A stretch of 64,000 nt of DNA from Saccharothrix syringae (GCF_009498035.1 NZ_CP034550.1:1612001-1676000), one strand, 5' to 3'; shown: positions 53,158 to 61,679, counted from the first letter of the stretch. Notes: generated by a model from the sequence alone, not told the origin. Program-made: numbers and translations.

Positions 53158-53212
53158 CGCGCCCCATCAGTCGCGCCCCATCAGTCGGTCGCGTCCCGTC
53201 AGTCGCGCCCGG
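53158..53212. repeat. Tandem 14-15 bp repeat at the cobT-cobS junction
   Basis: Roughly three and a half copies of GCGCCCCATCAGTC (one variant GCGTCCCGTCAGTC) run from the cobS start region into the last codons of cobT. It may have grown by slippage and alters the cobS leader. Confidence 0.6.
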
Positions 53213-54236
53213 AGACGCCCGCGCTCTCGAACGTGGCCATCTCGGCCAGCACCCGCGCGGCCATCACCACCAGCGGCAGCGCGGCCACCGCGCCCGAGCC
53301 CTCGCCGAGCCGCATGTCGAACTCCAGCAGCGGCTCCAGGCCCAGGTGGTTGAGCGCCAGCGCGTGCGCGGGCTCCGCGGACCGGTGCCCGGCCACCCAC
53401 CACTCGCGCGCACCCGGCGCCAGCTCCTCGGCCACCACCGCGGCCGCCCCGGACACCACGCCGTCCAGGATGACCGGCGTCTTGCGCACCGCCGCCTGGG
53501 CCAGGAACCCGGCCATCGCGGCGATGTCCGCGCCGGCGGCCACCCGCAGCAGCGCCAGCGGGTTGTTGATCACCGGACGGGCGCGGCGCAGCGCGTCCCG
53601 GATCGCGGCCGTCTTGCGCATCCAGCCCCGGTCGTCGATCCCGGTGCCGCGACCGACCACGGCCACCGGCTCCGACCCGGTCAGCGCGGCGATCAGCACC
53701 GCCGACGGCGTCGTGTTGCCGATGCCCATGTCACCGGCGATGAGCAGGTCCGCGCCGCCGTCGACCTCGTCGTCGGCGAGCTTGCGACCGACCTCGACGG
53801 CGCGCCGCGCCTCCTCGTCGGTCAGCGCGTCCTCGCGGTCGATGGAGCCGGAGCTGCGCCGCACCTTCAGGTCGCCGACGGCGGTGTCGGAGTCCACCGC
53901 CACGTCCACCACGCGCACGGTCGCGCCGGCCACGTTGGCCAGCACGTTCACCGCCGCGCCGCCGGCCAGGAAGTTGGCCACCATCTGCCCGGTGACCTCG
54001 CTGGGGTAGGCGGACACGCCGTGCCGCGCCACCCCGTGGTCGCCCGCGAACACCACCACGCGGGGCCGCGTGAACGGCCGCGGCGGGCACTCGCCCTGGC
54101 AGGCCGCCACCCAGGCGCCCAGCTCCTCCAGCCGGCCGAGCGAGCCCACGGGCTTGGTCAGCGCGGCGTGGCGGGTCACCGCCCGGTGGCGGGTGACCTC
54201 GTTGGGCGGCTCGACGGGCGGGAACTCGATGGTCAC
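53199..54236 (-). CDS. cobT: Nicotinate-nucleotide-dimethylbenzimidazole phosphoribosyltransferase
   Basis: 345 aa enzyme making alpha-ribazole phosphate from dimethylbenzimidazole. Motifs: [55 protein letters not shown] and a C-terminal [17 protein letters not shown] with the catalytic Glu. It starts 3 bp after the cobU stop. Confidence 0.94.
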   Translation of the reverse strand: MTIEFPPVEPPNEVTRHRAVTRHAALTKPVGSLGRLEELGAWVAACQGECPPRPFTRPRVVVFAGDHGVARHGVSAYPSEVTGQMVANFLAGGAAVNVLANVAGATVRVVDVAVDSDTAVGDLKVRRSSGSIDREDALTDEEARRAVEVGRKLADDEVDGGADLLIAGDMGIGNTTPSAVLIAALTGSEPVAVVGRGTGIDDRGWMRKTAAIRDALRRARPVINNPLALLRVAAGADIAAMAGFLAQAAVRKTPVILDGVVSGAAAVVAEELAPGAREWWVAGHRSAEPAHALALNHLGLEPLLEFDMRLGEGSGAVAALPLVVMAARVLAEMATFESAGVSGRD

Positions 54237-54239
54237 CGA

Positions 54240-54809
54240 CTACCTCCGGCTTCCGGCTTCGCGCAAGTGCAGTGGGATCCCGGCGACGACCAGCAGCACC
54301 TCGTCGCACACCTCGGCCAGCCGCGCGTTGAGCGAGCCGAGCTGATCGCGGAAGAGCCTGCCAGAGGGCGTGCCGGGCACGACGCCGAGGCCGACCTCGG
54401 CGGAGACCAGCACCAGCCGGCTGCGCGCGTGGTCGACCGCGCGGACCAGGTCGGCGCACGCCGCGTCGACGGGTGCGAGGTCCCGGCCGTCCCAGGCGCC
54501 CGCGTCGTCCAACGCGCCGGTCAGCCAGGTGGCCACGTCGTCCACCAGGATCGGCGGGTCGTCCGGGGTGGTGGCGGTGAGCAGCGCGGGCAGGTCACCG
54601 GGCGCCGGTGCCTCGACGGTGGTCCAGGTGGAGGGCCTGCGCGCGACGTGGCGGGCGATGCGGGCGTCCCAGTCGGGGTCGTCGGCGTAGCGGCGGGCGG
54701 TGGCCACGTAGGTCACCACCGCGTCGGTGATGAGCCCCTCGGCGTGCGCCGACTTGCCCGACCGCGCACCGCCCAGGACCAGTGTCCGACGCGTCACACC
54801 CCACCCCAT
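54240..54809 (-). CDS. cobU: Adenosylcobinamide kinase/guanylyltransferase
   Basis: 189 aa bifunctional enzyme that phosphorylates and GMP-activates adenosylcobinamide. P-loop LVLGGARSGKSAHAE, the kinase/GMP-acceptor region RHVARRPSTWTTVEAP (His), and VLVSAEVGLGVVPGTPSGRL. Start ATG 54809 (GGAG just upstream) or GTG 54797. It leads the cobU-cobT-cobS operon. No corrin-ring genes are here, so this unit may serve salvage or complete a pathway encoded elsewhere. Confidence 0.92.
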   Translation of the reverse strand: MGWGVTRRTLVLGGARSGKSAHAEGLITDAVVTYVATARRYADDPDWDARIARHVARRPSTWTTVEAPAPGDLPALLTATTPDDPPILVDDVATWLTGALDDAGAWDGRDLAPVDAACADLVRAVDHARSRLVLVSAEVGLGVVPGTPSGRLFRDQLGSLNARLAEVCDEVLLVVAGIPLHLREAGSRR

Positions 54810-54872
54810 TCACTCCGTCGGCGCATAGCCTGGCCGCGAACGTTACCCAACGGACGCGCCGGGAGGGTGGCC

Positions 54873-55076
54873 GTGGTGGAGTACCGGTGGCGGTACCAGG
54901 ACGAGCAGGGGCGTGAGGTCGAGGGACCGGCCGAGGTGTTCGCCGACCAGACGGCGGCCGAGGACTGGTTCGGCGGGGCTTGGGCGGAGCTGAGGGACGC
55001 CGGGGTGGCCCGGGTGACGCTGCTGCGCGACGAGGCCGAGGTCTACGGGCCGATGTCGCTCGCGCCGGCCGAGTAG
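54873..55076 (+). CDS. Small conserved protein of unknown function
   Basis: 67 aa: VEYRWRYQDEQGREVEGPAE, DQTAAEDWFGGAWAELRDAG and VARVTLLRDEAEVYGPMSL. Similar short proteins are common in actinomycetes beside cob genes. GGGAGG at 54861-54866 is 6 nt from the GTG at 54873; GTGs at 54867 and 54876 are alternatives. Divergent from cobU. Its 3' end overlaps the convergent gene at 55043 by 34 bp. Confidence 0.7.
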   Translation: MVEYRWRYQDEQGREVEGPAEVFADQTAAEDWFGGAWAELRDAGVARVTLLRDEAEVYGPMSLAPAE

Positions 55077-55639
55077 GGCGGGTTCTTTTCTACGACTGTG
55101 CAGGCACGGAGCATCCGGACCAGTTTTGAAGCCGGGATCCAGCGGACGGCGGGGTCGGTGAAGGCGACCGGTTCGCTTTCGACAGCGACAGGGGAGTGCG
55201 GGCCCCTTCGGTAGCGGAAGCCGTCAACCCCGTAGACCGGGTGTGCGCGGGCGCGGATGAGGTGGTGTCCTTCTGCGCGCAGGGCGGGGCAGGTGCGGGT
55301 CGCCAAGTGCGCGCAGGGGTGGCAGATCGGGGGTTCGGCGACGAGCATTCCCTCGGGCCAATCCGGCCAGTCGCGGGTGCGGTCGGGGAGTAGCCACAGG
55401 ACGCCGTCTCGGTCGTGGTCGGCTGGTCCGCCGCAGACCTGGCACAGCAGTTTGCGCATGGCGCGGCGTTGCCGGTGGACGTGGATCCGGGCGAACCGGG
55501 GTTTGCCCCGTCCGGGGTTGATGGTCGCGTGGTCCCAGACCACGAGCTGTGGATCGCTAACCGTCTCTTCGCTCCACATGGCGATGCAGGGGACGACAGG
55601 ATTCGCTGTGCGGGCGATCTTGGCGGGTTTTGCAATCAT
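55043..55639 (-). CDS. Zinc-ribbon-like protein of unknown function
   Basis: 198 aa. The centre has CQVCGGPADHDRDGVLWLLP and, 40 residues on, CHPCAHLATRTCP. This CxxC...CxxC pattern with nearby His suggests a structural zinc site. The N-terminus has HVHRQRRAM and the C-terminus ends in a low-complexity tail that overlaps the 54873 gene. ATG 55639; a start at about residue 21 (MWSEETV) is possible. Proteins of this type often accompany XRE/DUF397 genes in actinomycetes. Lower GC than neighbours hints at transfer. Confidence 0.55.
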   Translation of the reverse strand: MIAKPAKIARTANPVVPCIAMWSEETVSDPQLVVWDHATINPGRGKPRFARIHVHRQRRAMRKLLCQVCGGPADHDRDGVLWLLPDRTRDWPDWPEGMLVAEPPICHPCAHLATRTCPALRAEGHHLIRARAHPVYGVDGFRYRRGPHSPVAVESEPVAFTDPAVRWIPASKLVRMLRACTVVEKNPPYSAGASDIGP

Positions 55640-55765
55640 GTGTCGACAGCTTTTCTTTTCGCTTGTCGCATCGGGTGCTTATGCCATTGCGTCGAGCCCG
55701 GTTGACTTGGTCTCCGTTCCTGCCGGTTGCGCCTGGTAGCCCGGTTGACTGGCGCGTTTGGCGTT

Positions 55766-55818
55766 GTCTGGTTCACGAAACCAGGTGTCTGGTATGAGGT
55801 GCGCTACAGTCTGGTATG
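55766..55818. promoter_or_regulatory. Three direct repeats upstream of the XRE regulator
   Basis: GTCTGGT starts at 55766, 55787 and 55809, a spacing of 21-22 bp (two helical turns). The last two copies extend to GTCTGGTATG. The array ends 24 bp before the GTG of the XRE gene, a natural place for autoregulation. Confidence 0.6.
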
Positions 55819-55841
55819 GACGCGAAAGAGAGGAACGAGCT

Positions 55842-56549
55842 GTGTCGCAAGTTCCCGAGGTGGACGGCCTGCGGCTGAGGGCTGCCAGGGAGTACGCCGG
55901 GTTCTCCCTCACTCGGATGGCGCAGGCGACCAATTACTCCAAGTCGTACCTGGGCTTGGTGGAGACCGGCGTCAACCCGGTCACTCTCGAAGTGGTGGCG
56001 GCGTACGAGCGAGCATTGGGGATCGGTATGTATCGACCGGACATCAATCACCCGCGACTGAAGAAGATCGAAGGCCCCGAGCACCTGCAGAGAATTCGGG
56101 AGGCGGTGGAAGCCGGGGATCCCGACATCTTCGCCCAGGGGCCGACGTCCAGTTCGATCGACGCGGCCGTGGCCCCGGTCGTGGGGCCGGGGGCCATCGG
56201 GAACTTCCGCCGGTGGGCCGTCAGCGGGAAGACCTCGACGTTGCGGGCCAACGCGGTGAGCATCCTGGGCTTCCTGCCGGGGCGGGAGAACGCCGACATC
56301 GTCGTCCGGGTGCTGGAAACCGACGCCACCGTGCGACGGCTGTGCCTGGCTTCCGAGGTGTCCCGGCTGACCCAGTGCGGTTGGGACGTCGCCCTCGCGG
56401 TCGCGGACGACCCGACCACCGCGCCGGAGCCCAGGAGGCTCGCCGCCAAGCTCGCCAAGGAAGCGGTTGACCCGAAGGACACCGAGTCACGCTGGTGCGC
56501 GGGCTACCTGCTGCAACGCCTGGCGCCGGTCCTCGGTTCGGGGAGTTGA
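55842..56549 (+). CDS. XRE-family regulator with a helical C-terminal domain
   Basis: 235 aa. HTH: LRLRAAREYAGFSLTRMAQ, then ATNYSKSYLGLVETGVNPVT and LEVVAAYERALG (residues 8-60). The C-terminal half has HEAT-like helical pairs (TLRANAVSILGFLPGRENAD, RRLAAKLAKEAVDPKDTESR). GTG 55842 has AGAGGAACGA upstream; the longer frame from 55758 lacks one and would cover the repeats. It is 6 bp upstream of the reductase gene, so the two form an operon. Confidence 0.82.
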   Translation: MSQVPEVDGLRLRAAREYAGFSLTRMAQATNYSKSYLGLVETGVNPVTLEVVAAYERALGIGMYRPDINHPRLKKIEGPEHLQRIREAVEAGDPDIFAQGPTSSSIDAAVAPVVGPGAIGNFRRWAVSGKTSTLRANAVSILGFLPGRENADIVVRVLETDATVRRLCLASEVSRLTQCGWDVALAVADDPTTAPEPRRLAAKLAKEAVDPKDTESRWCAGYLLQRLAPVLGSGS

Positions 56550-56555
56550 CCAGCG

Positions 56556-57293
56556 GTGGCCACCCTCAGCGTTGACGAACTGGTCGGCCGAGACGAGTGG
56601 GACCGGGTCGTCGACACCCAGCGGCGGCCCTTCGTGGTCTACAAGTTCGCCGCCACCCTCGACGGGCGGATCGCGGCCGAGGACGGCACCAGCCAGTGGA
56701 TCACCAGTGCGGAGAGCCGCGCCGAGGTGCACCTGCTGCGCGCGGGCTGTGACGCGACCGTCGTCGGCTCCGGCACGCAGCGGGCCGACAACCCCAACCT
56801 CGCCGTGCGCGGCAGCGACGACCCGCGGTTGGACATGTCGATTGTTGACAATCCCGAGCGGCAGCCGTTGCGGGTGGTGATCGACAGCAACGCCAGGACG
56901 CCTCGGGACGCGAACGTCTGCAACGACGCCGCGCCGACGCTGGTCGTGGTGGCCGAGGACGCCGACGCCTCGCACCTGGACGGGGTGGTGGAGGTGCTGC
57001 GGGTCAAGCGCGCCGATCGCGGACTCGACCTGGGGGAGGTCCTGGCCGGCCTCCTGGGGCGCGGGGTGCGGGCGGTGTTCCTCGAAGGCGGGCCGACCCT
57101 GGCCGGCAGCTTCATCGCCCGGGGCATGGTCGACCGGGTGGTGAACTACGTCGCCCCCGCCCTGCTCGGCTCGGGCAAGAGCGGTCTGGGGGACGCGGGC
57201 ATCCGCAGCATGTCCGGCATCCTGCGCCTGGAGCTGGTCGACGTCGCCCGGTCGGGGACCGACGTGCGGTTGGTGTCGCGGCCGGTGCGGTAG
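56556..57293 (+). CDS. RibD-type reductase (dihydrofolate reductase-like fold)
   Basis: 245 aa, matching the C-terminal reductase domain of RibD without the deaminase half. RPFVVYKFAATLDGRIAAED and SQWITSAESRAEVHLLRAGC are the NADPH/substrate segments. VGSGTQRADNPNLAVR and AVFLEGGPTLAGSFI are the other signatures. It may reduce a pyrimidine of riboflavin biosynthesis or a related compound. GTG start, operonic with the XRE regulator. Stand-alone RibD_C proteins often act on other substrates, so the riboflavin role is not certain. Confidence 0.85.
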   Translation: MATLSVDELVGRDEWDRVVDTQRRPFVVYKFAATLDGRIAAEDGTSQWITSAESRAEVHLLRAGCDATVVGSGTQRADNPNLAVRGSDDPRLDMSIVDNPERQPLRVVIDSNARTPRDANVCNDAAPTLVVVAEDADASHLDGVVEVLRVKRADRGLDLGEVLAGLLGRGVRAVFLEGGPTLAGSFIARGMVDRVVNYVAPALLGSGKSGLGDAGIRSMSGILRLELVDVARSGTDVRLVSRPVR

Positions 57294-57395
57294 GCCCCCG
57301 GACACCTTGTGAGACGCAGAAGTCTCGAAATGGCGAGGTCGAGGAGATGCTCACACCAGCACGACCGACGTGGAATAAAACCGGGAGAACGCCGC

Positions 57396-57680
57396 ATGTC
57401 GAGGGACGACGCCGCCCTTGAAGGGGTCCGGTGGCGCACGAGCAGCCACGGCGACGGCGGACGGGACGCCGAGGGCCTGGAGATCGGTGCCCCGGCCGAC
57501 CCCGGATCCGACGACAGGCGGTTCGCCCGGGACGCGAAGGACCGCGCCGGCGGCCACCTGACCTTCCCGGCACGCTCGTTCGCGGCCTTCGTCAAGTCCC
57601 AGCGGGGTTCCGACCGGTGGCAACGGGGCACCTCCCGCGCGGAGAGGTGCCCCGTTGCCGGCCCCCGACTCAGGGGGTGA
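57396..57680 (+). CDS. DUF397 domain protein
   Basis: 94 aa. Residues 10-65 match DUF397: VRWRTSSHGDGGRDAEGLEI and DDRRFARDAKDRAGGHLTFP followed by ARSFAAFVKSQR. DUF397 proteins usually pair with XRE/DUF5753 regulators and are about 60-75 aa. Here the frame continues through a perfect 14-bp terminator stem (57621-57657) to 57680, a longer and odd C-terminus. ATG 57396 has GGGAGA about 8 nt upstream. Confidence 0.72.
   Translation: MSRDDAALEGVRWRTSSHGDGGRDAEGLEIGAPADPGSDDRRFARDAKDRAGGHLTFPARSFAAFVKSQRGSDRWQRGTSRAERCPVAGPRLRG
57621..57657. terminator. Terminator hairpin shared by convergent genes
   Basis: Perfect 14-bp stem CAACGGGGCACCTC (57621-57634) with its complement at 57644-57657. It ends 12 bp before the aldo/keto reductase stop and lies inside the last codons of the DUF397 frame. 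Confidence 0.75.
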
Positions 57681-58656
57681 CGGTCAGCCGCGGGTCGGTT
57701 TCGACGGAGTCGCCCAGCACCTCGTCGATCTTCTCCAGCAGCTCGGCCTCCAGCTTCACGCCGGCCGCCTTGACGTTCTCGTGCACCTGCTCCGGCCGGG
57801 ACGCGCCGATGATCGCGGACGCCACGTTCGGGTTCTGGAGCACCCACGCCACGGCGAGCTGGGCCAGCGAGAGACCCGCCTCCTCGGCCAGCGGCTTGAG
57901 CTTCTGCACCTTCTCCAGGACGTCGTCCTTCAGGAAGCGGGAGATGAACTTCGAGCCGTTCGCGTCGGTGGCCCGCGAGCCCTCCGGCACCGGTTGGCCG
58001 GGCAGGTACTTGCCGGTCAGCACGCCCTGGGCGATCGGCGACCACACGATCTGGCTGATGCCCTCGCGCTCCGAGGTCGGCACGACCTGCGGCTCGATGA
58101 CGCGCCACAGCATCGAGTACTGCGGCTGGTTGGAGATGAACGGCACGTTCAGCTCACGGGCCAGCGCCGCGCCGCGCGCGATCTGCTCGGCGTTCCACTC
58201 CGAGACGCCGATGTAGAGCACCTTGCCCTGCCGCACCAGGTCGGCGAAGGCGAGCATGGTCTCCTCCAGCGGCACGGTCCGGTCGAACCGGTGGGCCTGG
58301 TAGAGGTCGACGTAGTCGGTCTGGAGGCGCTTGAGCGAGCCGTTGATGGACTCGACGATGTGCTTGCGGCCGAGGCCCTTGTCGTTGGGGCCACCGGGGC
58401 CGGTCGGCCAGAAGACCTTGGTGAAGATCTCCAGCGACTCGCGGCGCTGCCCCTTCAGGGCGCGGCCCAGCACCTCCTCGGCCTTCGTGTTGGCGTACAC
58501 GTCGGCGGTGTCGAAGGTGGTGATGCCCGCGTCGAGCGCCGCGTGGACGCAGGCCGTGGCCTGCTCCTCCTCGACCTGGGAACCGTGGGTGAGCCAGTTG
58601 CCGTACGAGATCTCGCTGATGTTCAGGCCACTGCGGCCGAGGCGTCGGAACTCCAT
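57670..58656 (-). CDS. Aldo/keto reductase
   Basis: 328 aa NADPH-dependent TIM-barrel reductase of the potassium-channel-beta-like/YghZ group. The catalytic tetrad is visible: Asp and Tyr in TTFDTADVYANTKAEEVLG, Lys in EIFTKVFWPTG and His in YQAHRFDRTV. The coenzyme motif is ASAIIGASRPEQVHEN. ATG start. Two TCATTAG repeats lie about 20-45 bp upstream. Substrate unknown. Confidence 0.9.
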   Translation of the reverse strand: MEFRRLGRSGLNISEISYGNWLTHGSQVEEEQATACVHAALDAGITTFDTADVYANTKAEEVLGRALKGQRRESLEIFTKVFWPTGPGGPNDKGLGRKHIVESINGSLKRLQTDYVDLYQAHRFDRTVPLEETMLAFADLVRQGKVLYIGVSEWNAEQIARGAALARELNVPFISNQPQYSMLWRVIEPQVVPTSEREGISQIVWSPIAQGVLTGKYLPGQPVPEGSRATDANGSKFISRFLKDDVLEKVQKLKPLAEEAGLSLAQLAVAWVLQNPNVASAIIGASRPEQVHENVKAAGVKLEAELLEKIDEVLGDSVETDPRLTVTP

Positions 58657-58940
58657 GCGGCCGAGTCTAATGAGGACTCGTTCGGCAAGCTAATGAACTG
58701 TCGGGACGCCCGGGAGGTGGAACGGACCGGCGGCTGACGGGGGACCGGCTCCTGCGACGAACCTCCCGCACGCCACCGCCCCGCGGAGGCGTGCACCTCG
58801 CTCCACCGCTGCCGACACCCGGCCCCGACCCGCAGAAGTGCGCCGACCCGTACGTCTGATCGGGTTGCCGGCGGCGTCTTCACCACCACGCGCCGGACGG
58901 CCTCCCTAGCGTGGTGCCCGGCCTCGTGAAGGAGGGCACC

Positions 58941-59507
58941 ATGGGCGTCGGACCCACCGACCCGCACGTGCACAACCACGTCAGCGGCCCGGTGCACGGG
59001 AACGTGGTCCAGGCGCACACGGTGAACACCCACCCGCCGATCCCCGTCCTGGAGAGCAGCGCCCCCGGTGTGGTGCTGGTGCTGCTCGGCGCGGCGCTGG
59101 TGCTGACCTCGTTCGGGGGCTGGGCGTCGATCGTCTTCCGCGCCGTCGCCAGTGGCGGGGCCACCCGCTTCGGCCCGGTCCTGCCGTCCGGGGTGCCGCT
59201 GCCCGCCTTCTACTTCATCACGGTCGTCGGCGGCGGCGTCGTGTTCCTGATCGGCGGCTCCATCGCGACCAGGGACCCCGCGCGGCGGCGGTGGGTCGTG
59301 GTGCGGCACACCCTGGTGGCGGCGGCGGTGATCGCCGGGCTCGTCGTCGCGGTCGACCACCTGCGCGGCGAGGCGCCGTACGCGGACCTGCTGCCGCACT
59401 TCGCCGACTGCGGGGCGTCCACCGGGACCGGCGCGCCGGTGCCCACCAGGCCCTCCAGGGAGGCGCCCACGCTCCGGGAGTGGGTGTGCGCGACCCCGGT
59501 GCCCTAG
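58941..59507 (+). CDS. Membrane protein with N-terminal VVQA (RHIM/BASS-like) motif
   Basis: 188 aa. Residues 9-29, HVHNHVSGPVHGNVVQAHTV, form a His/Gly-rich motif closely resembling residues 11-31 of the STAND ATPase at 26053-28170. Three TM helices follow (APGVVLVLLGAALVLTSFGG; LPAFYFITVVGGGVVFLIGG; HTLVAAAVIAGLVVAVDHL), then an external tail with two Cys. ATG 58941 has AAGGAGG 5 nt upstream. A signalling-amyloid motif fused to a membrane domain would fit an effector recruited by an NLR-like sensor, but that is inference. It stands alone between AKR and DUF3043 genes. Confidence 0.7.
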   Translation: MGVGPTDPHVHNHVSGPVHGNVVQAHTVNTHPPIPVLESSAPGVVLVLLGAALVLTSFGGWASIVFRAVASGGATRFGPVLPSGVPLPAFYFITVVGGGVVFLIGGSIATRDPARRRWVVVRHTLVAAAVIAGLVVAVDHLRGEAPYADLLPHFADCGASTGTGAPVPTRPSREAPTLREWVCATPVP

Positions 59508-60139
59508 ACCCGGTCGCCCGCGCTCACCCGCGGCTTGGGCACGCGCAGCCGGCGGAGCTGGCTCGCCCGGATGAACGAGTACCAGCCGATGGACAGGCCG
59601 CGCGTCGTGTCGTTCGGGAACTTCAGCCGCACGCGGCGGGTGACCAGCCGGCCGAGCACGAAGCCCTCCACGATCATCGCCAGCAGCATGAACGTGGTCA
59701 GCAGCGTGGCCCACTGCTGGATCCGGGGCGACGGCACCAGCAGCGCGACGAACACCAGGATCGCCAGCGGCATGAACAGGCCCATCAGGTTGCGGCGCGA
59801 GTCGACCACGTCCCGGATGTAAGCCTTCACCGGACCCCGGTCGCGCGGCAGCAGGTACTTGTCGTCACCGGCCATCATGCGCTCGCGGCGCACGGCCGCC
59901 GCGGCGCGGCGCTCCTCCTTGGAGACCTTGCTCCCGCGCGCCCGCTTGAACGCCTCGCGCTGGGTGCGCGGCGGGGGCGGCACCGGGCCGCGCCGCTTGC
60001 CCTCCGCCTCGCGGCGCTTCGGCGTCGGCCGACCCTTGCCGGGGGTGCGCCCGGTGTCCGCCGGTGTCACCTCCGGGGCGCTCTGCTCCGGGGTGGCGGT
60101 CTCGGCGGCTTCGTCGGCGTTGCGGCGCAGGAACCTCAC
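59504..60139 (-). CDS. DUF3043 family membrane protein
   Basis: 211 aa. A long charged, Pro-rich cytoplasmic region (GKGRPTPKRREAEGKRRGP, SKEERRAAAAVRRERMMAGD) is followed by YLLPRDRGPVKAYIRDVVDS and two TM helices (GLFMPLAILVFVALLVPS; ATLLTTFMLLAMIVEGFVLG). This is the actinobacterial DUF3043 layout, function unknown. GTG 60139. It is divergent from the glycerate kinase gene, an arrangement kept in mycobacteria (Rv2206/Rv2205c region). Confidence 0.85.
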   Translation of the reverse strand: MRFLRRNADEAAETATPEQSAPEVTPADTGRTPGKGRPTPKRREAEGKRRGPVPPPPRTQREAFKRARGSKVSKEERRAAAAVRRERMMAGDDKYLLPRDRGPVKAYIRDVVDSRRNLMGLFMPLAILVFVALLVPSPRIQQWATLLTTFMLLAMIVEGFVLGRLVTRRVRLKFPNDTTRGLSIGWYSFIRASQLRRLRVPKPRVSAGDRV

Positions 60140-60181
60140 CTCACCAGAGTAGGAGATGCCCCGATAAGTACTGTTCGCGAG

Positions 60182-61198
60182 GTGCGAGTTGTCATTGCGC
60201 CGGACTGCTTCGGCGGAACGCTCACCGCCCGCGAGGTCGCCGGGGCCGTGGCCGCGGGCTGGCACCGCGCCGCGCCCGACGACGAGCTGCGGCTGCGCCC
60301 GCTGGCCGACGGCGGCCCGGGCTTCGTGGACGTGCTGCACACCGTGCTGGGCGGCGCGCTGCGCACCACGACCGTCACCGGACCCCTGGGCACGCCCGTC
60401 GAGGCCACCTGGCTGGAGCACGACGGCACCGCTTACCTCGAATCCGCCCAGGCATGCGGCCTGCACCTGATCCCGGCCGACCGGCGCCCGGCGACCGCCG
60501 AGACCGCCACCACCGCGGGCGTCGGCGAGCTGCTGAACGCCGCGCGCGGCGCGAGCACCATCGTGGTCGGCCTCGGCGGCTCCGGCACCACGGACGGCGG
60601 CGAGGGGATGCGCCGGACCGCGGACCCCGTCACCGCCCGGCTCGTGGCCGCCTCGGACGTGGAGAACCCGCTGCTGGGCCCGCACGGCGCCGCCCGCGCG
60701 TTCGGCCCGCAGAAGGGCGCCTCGCCCGAGGCGGTGGAGCGCCTGGAGGCCCGGCTCGCGGCCATGGCCGAGCTGGCGGGCGTGCGCGACCTGCCCGGCG
60801 CGGGCGCCGCGGGTGGCCTCGGCGCCGGCCTGATGGCCCTGGGCGCGACCGTGGTGTCCGGCGCGGGCCTGGTCCGCGAGCTGACCGGGCTGGACGCGGC
60901 GCTCGACCACGCCGACCTCGTCGTCACGGGGGAGGGCAGCTTCGACTGGCAGTCGCTGCGCGGCAAGCTGGTGACCGCCGTGGCCAGGGGCGCGGCCGAG
61001 CGGGGCGTGCCGTGCCTGGTGCTGGCCGGGCAGGTCACCGTCGGCAGGCGGGAGGCCGCGGCGGTCGGCGTCCAGGACTCCTACGCGGTGGCCGAGCACG
61101 CCGGCTCGGTGGAGCGGAGCCTCGCCGACCCGGCCGGCACCCTCGCCGACCTGGCCGCCCACGTGGCGAGGCAGTGGTCACACCCCCGCCCGTCCTAG
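60182..61198 (+). CDS. glxK: Glycerate kinase
   Basis: 338 aa glycerate 2-kinase of the GlxK family. VRVVIAPDCFGGTLTAREVA, RPLADGGPGFVDVLH, GLGGSGTTDGGEGM and LVVTGEGSFDWQSLRGK are the family blocks binding glycerate and ATP. GTG start with no strong ribosome site. It precedes the HesB-like gene by 87 bp in the same direction. Confidence 0.9.
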   Translation: MRVVIAPDCFGGTLTAREVAGAVAAGWHRAAPDDELRLRPLADGGPGFVDVLHTVLGGALRTTTVTGPLGTPVEATWLEHDGTAYLESAQACGLHLIPADRRPATAETATTAGVGELLNAARGASTIVVGLGGSGTTDGGEGMRRTADPVTARLVAASDVENPLLGPHGAARAFGPQKGASPEAVERLEARLAAMAELAGVRDLPGAGAAGGLGAGLMALGATVVSGAGLVRELTGLDAALDHADLVVTGEGSFDWQSLRGKLVTAVARGAAERGVPCLVLAGQVTVGRREAAAVGVQDSYAVAEHAGSVERSLADPAGTLADLAAHVARQWSHPRPS

Positions 61199-61285
61199 CT
61201 GTGCCACCATGGTGGGTGGAACAAAGCGGGTGTTGCCCGTGTTCACCGGGTAGAGATGCCCGCAAAGGACCTCTGAGGGAGAGCC

Positions 61286-61660
61286 ATGACGACCGCTCAG
61301 GACTCAGCCACCACTCCTGCTGACGCCCCGCCCACCCACGGCGTGACGCTCACCGACGCGGCGGCCACCAAGGCCAAGGCGCTGCTCGACCAGGAGGGGC
61401 GCGACGACATGCACCTGCGCATCGCCGTCCAGCCCGGTGGCTGTGCGGGGCTGCGCTACCAGCTGTTCTTCGACGAGCGCACGCTGGACGGCGACGCCCT
61501 GCGCGACTTCGGCGGCCTGAAGGTGGCTGTCGACCGCATGAGCGCCCCCTACGTCGAGGGCGCGGTGATCGACTTCGTGGACACCATCGAGAAGCAGGGT
61601 TTCACCATCGACAACCCGAACGCGGGCGGCTCCTGCGCCTGCGGCGACTCGTTCCACTGA
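61286..61660 (+). CDS. erpA: A-type iron-sulfur carrier (ErpA/IscA/HesB family)
   Basis: 124 aa. It delivers Fe-S clusters to targets such as LipA. The three conserved Cys are present: QPGGCAGLRYQLFF and the C-terminal GGSCACGDSFH. An extended Thr/Ala/Pro N-terminus (about 20 residues) is usual in actinobacteria. ATG with GGGAGAG about 6 nt upstream. Corresponds to mycobacterial Rv2204c by position. Confidence 0.9.
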   Translation: MTTAQDSATTPADAPPTHGVTLTDAAATKAKALLDQEGRDDMHLRIAVQPGGCAGLRYQLFFDERTLDGDALRDFGGLKVAVDRMSAPYVEGAVIDFVDTIEKQGFTIDNPNAGGSCACGDSFH

Positions 61661-61679
61661 TCGGGCGTTGAGTTCACCG

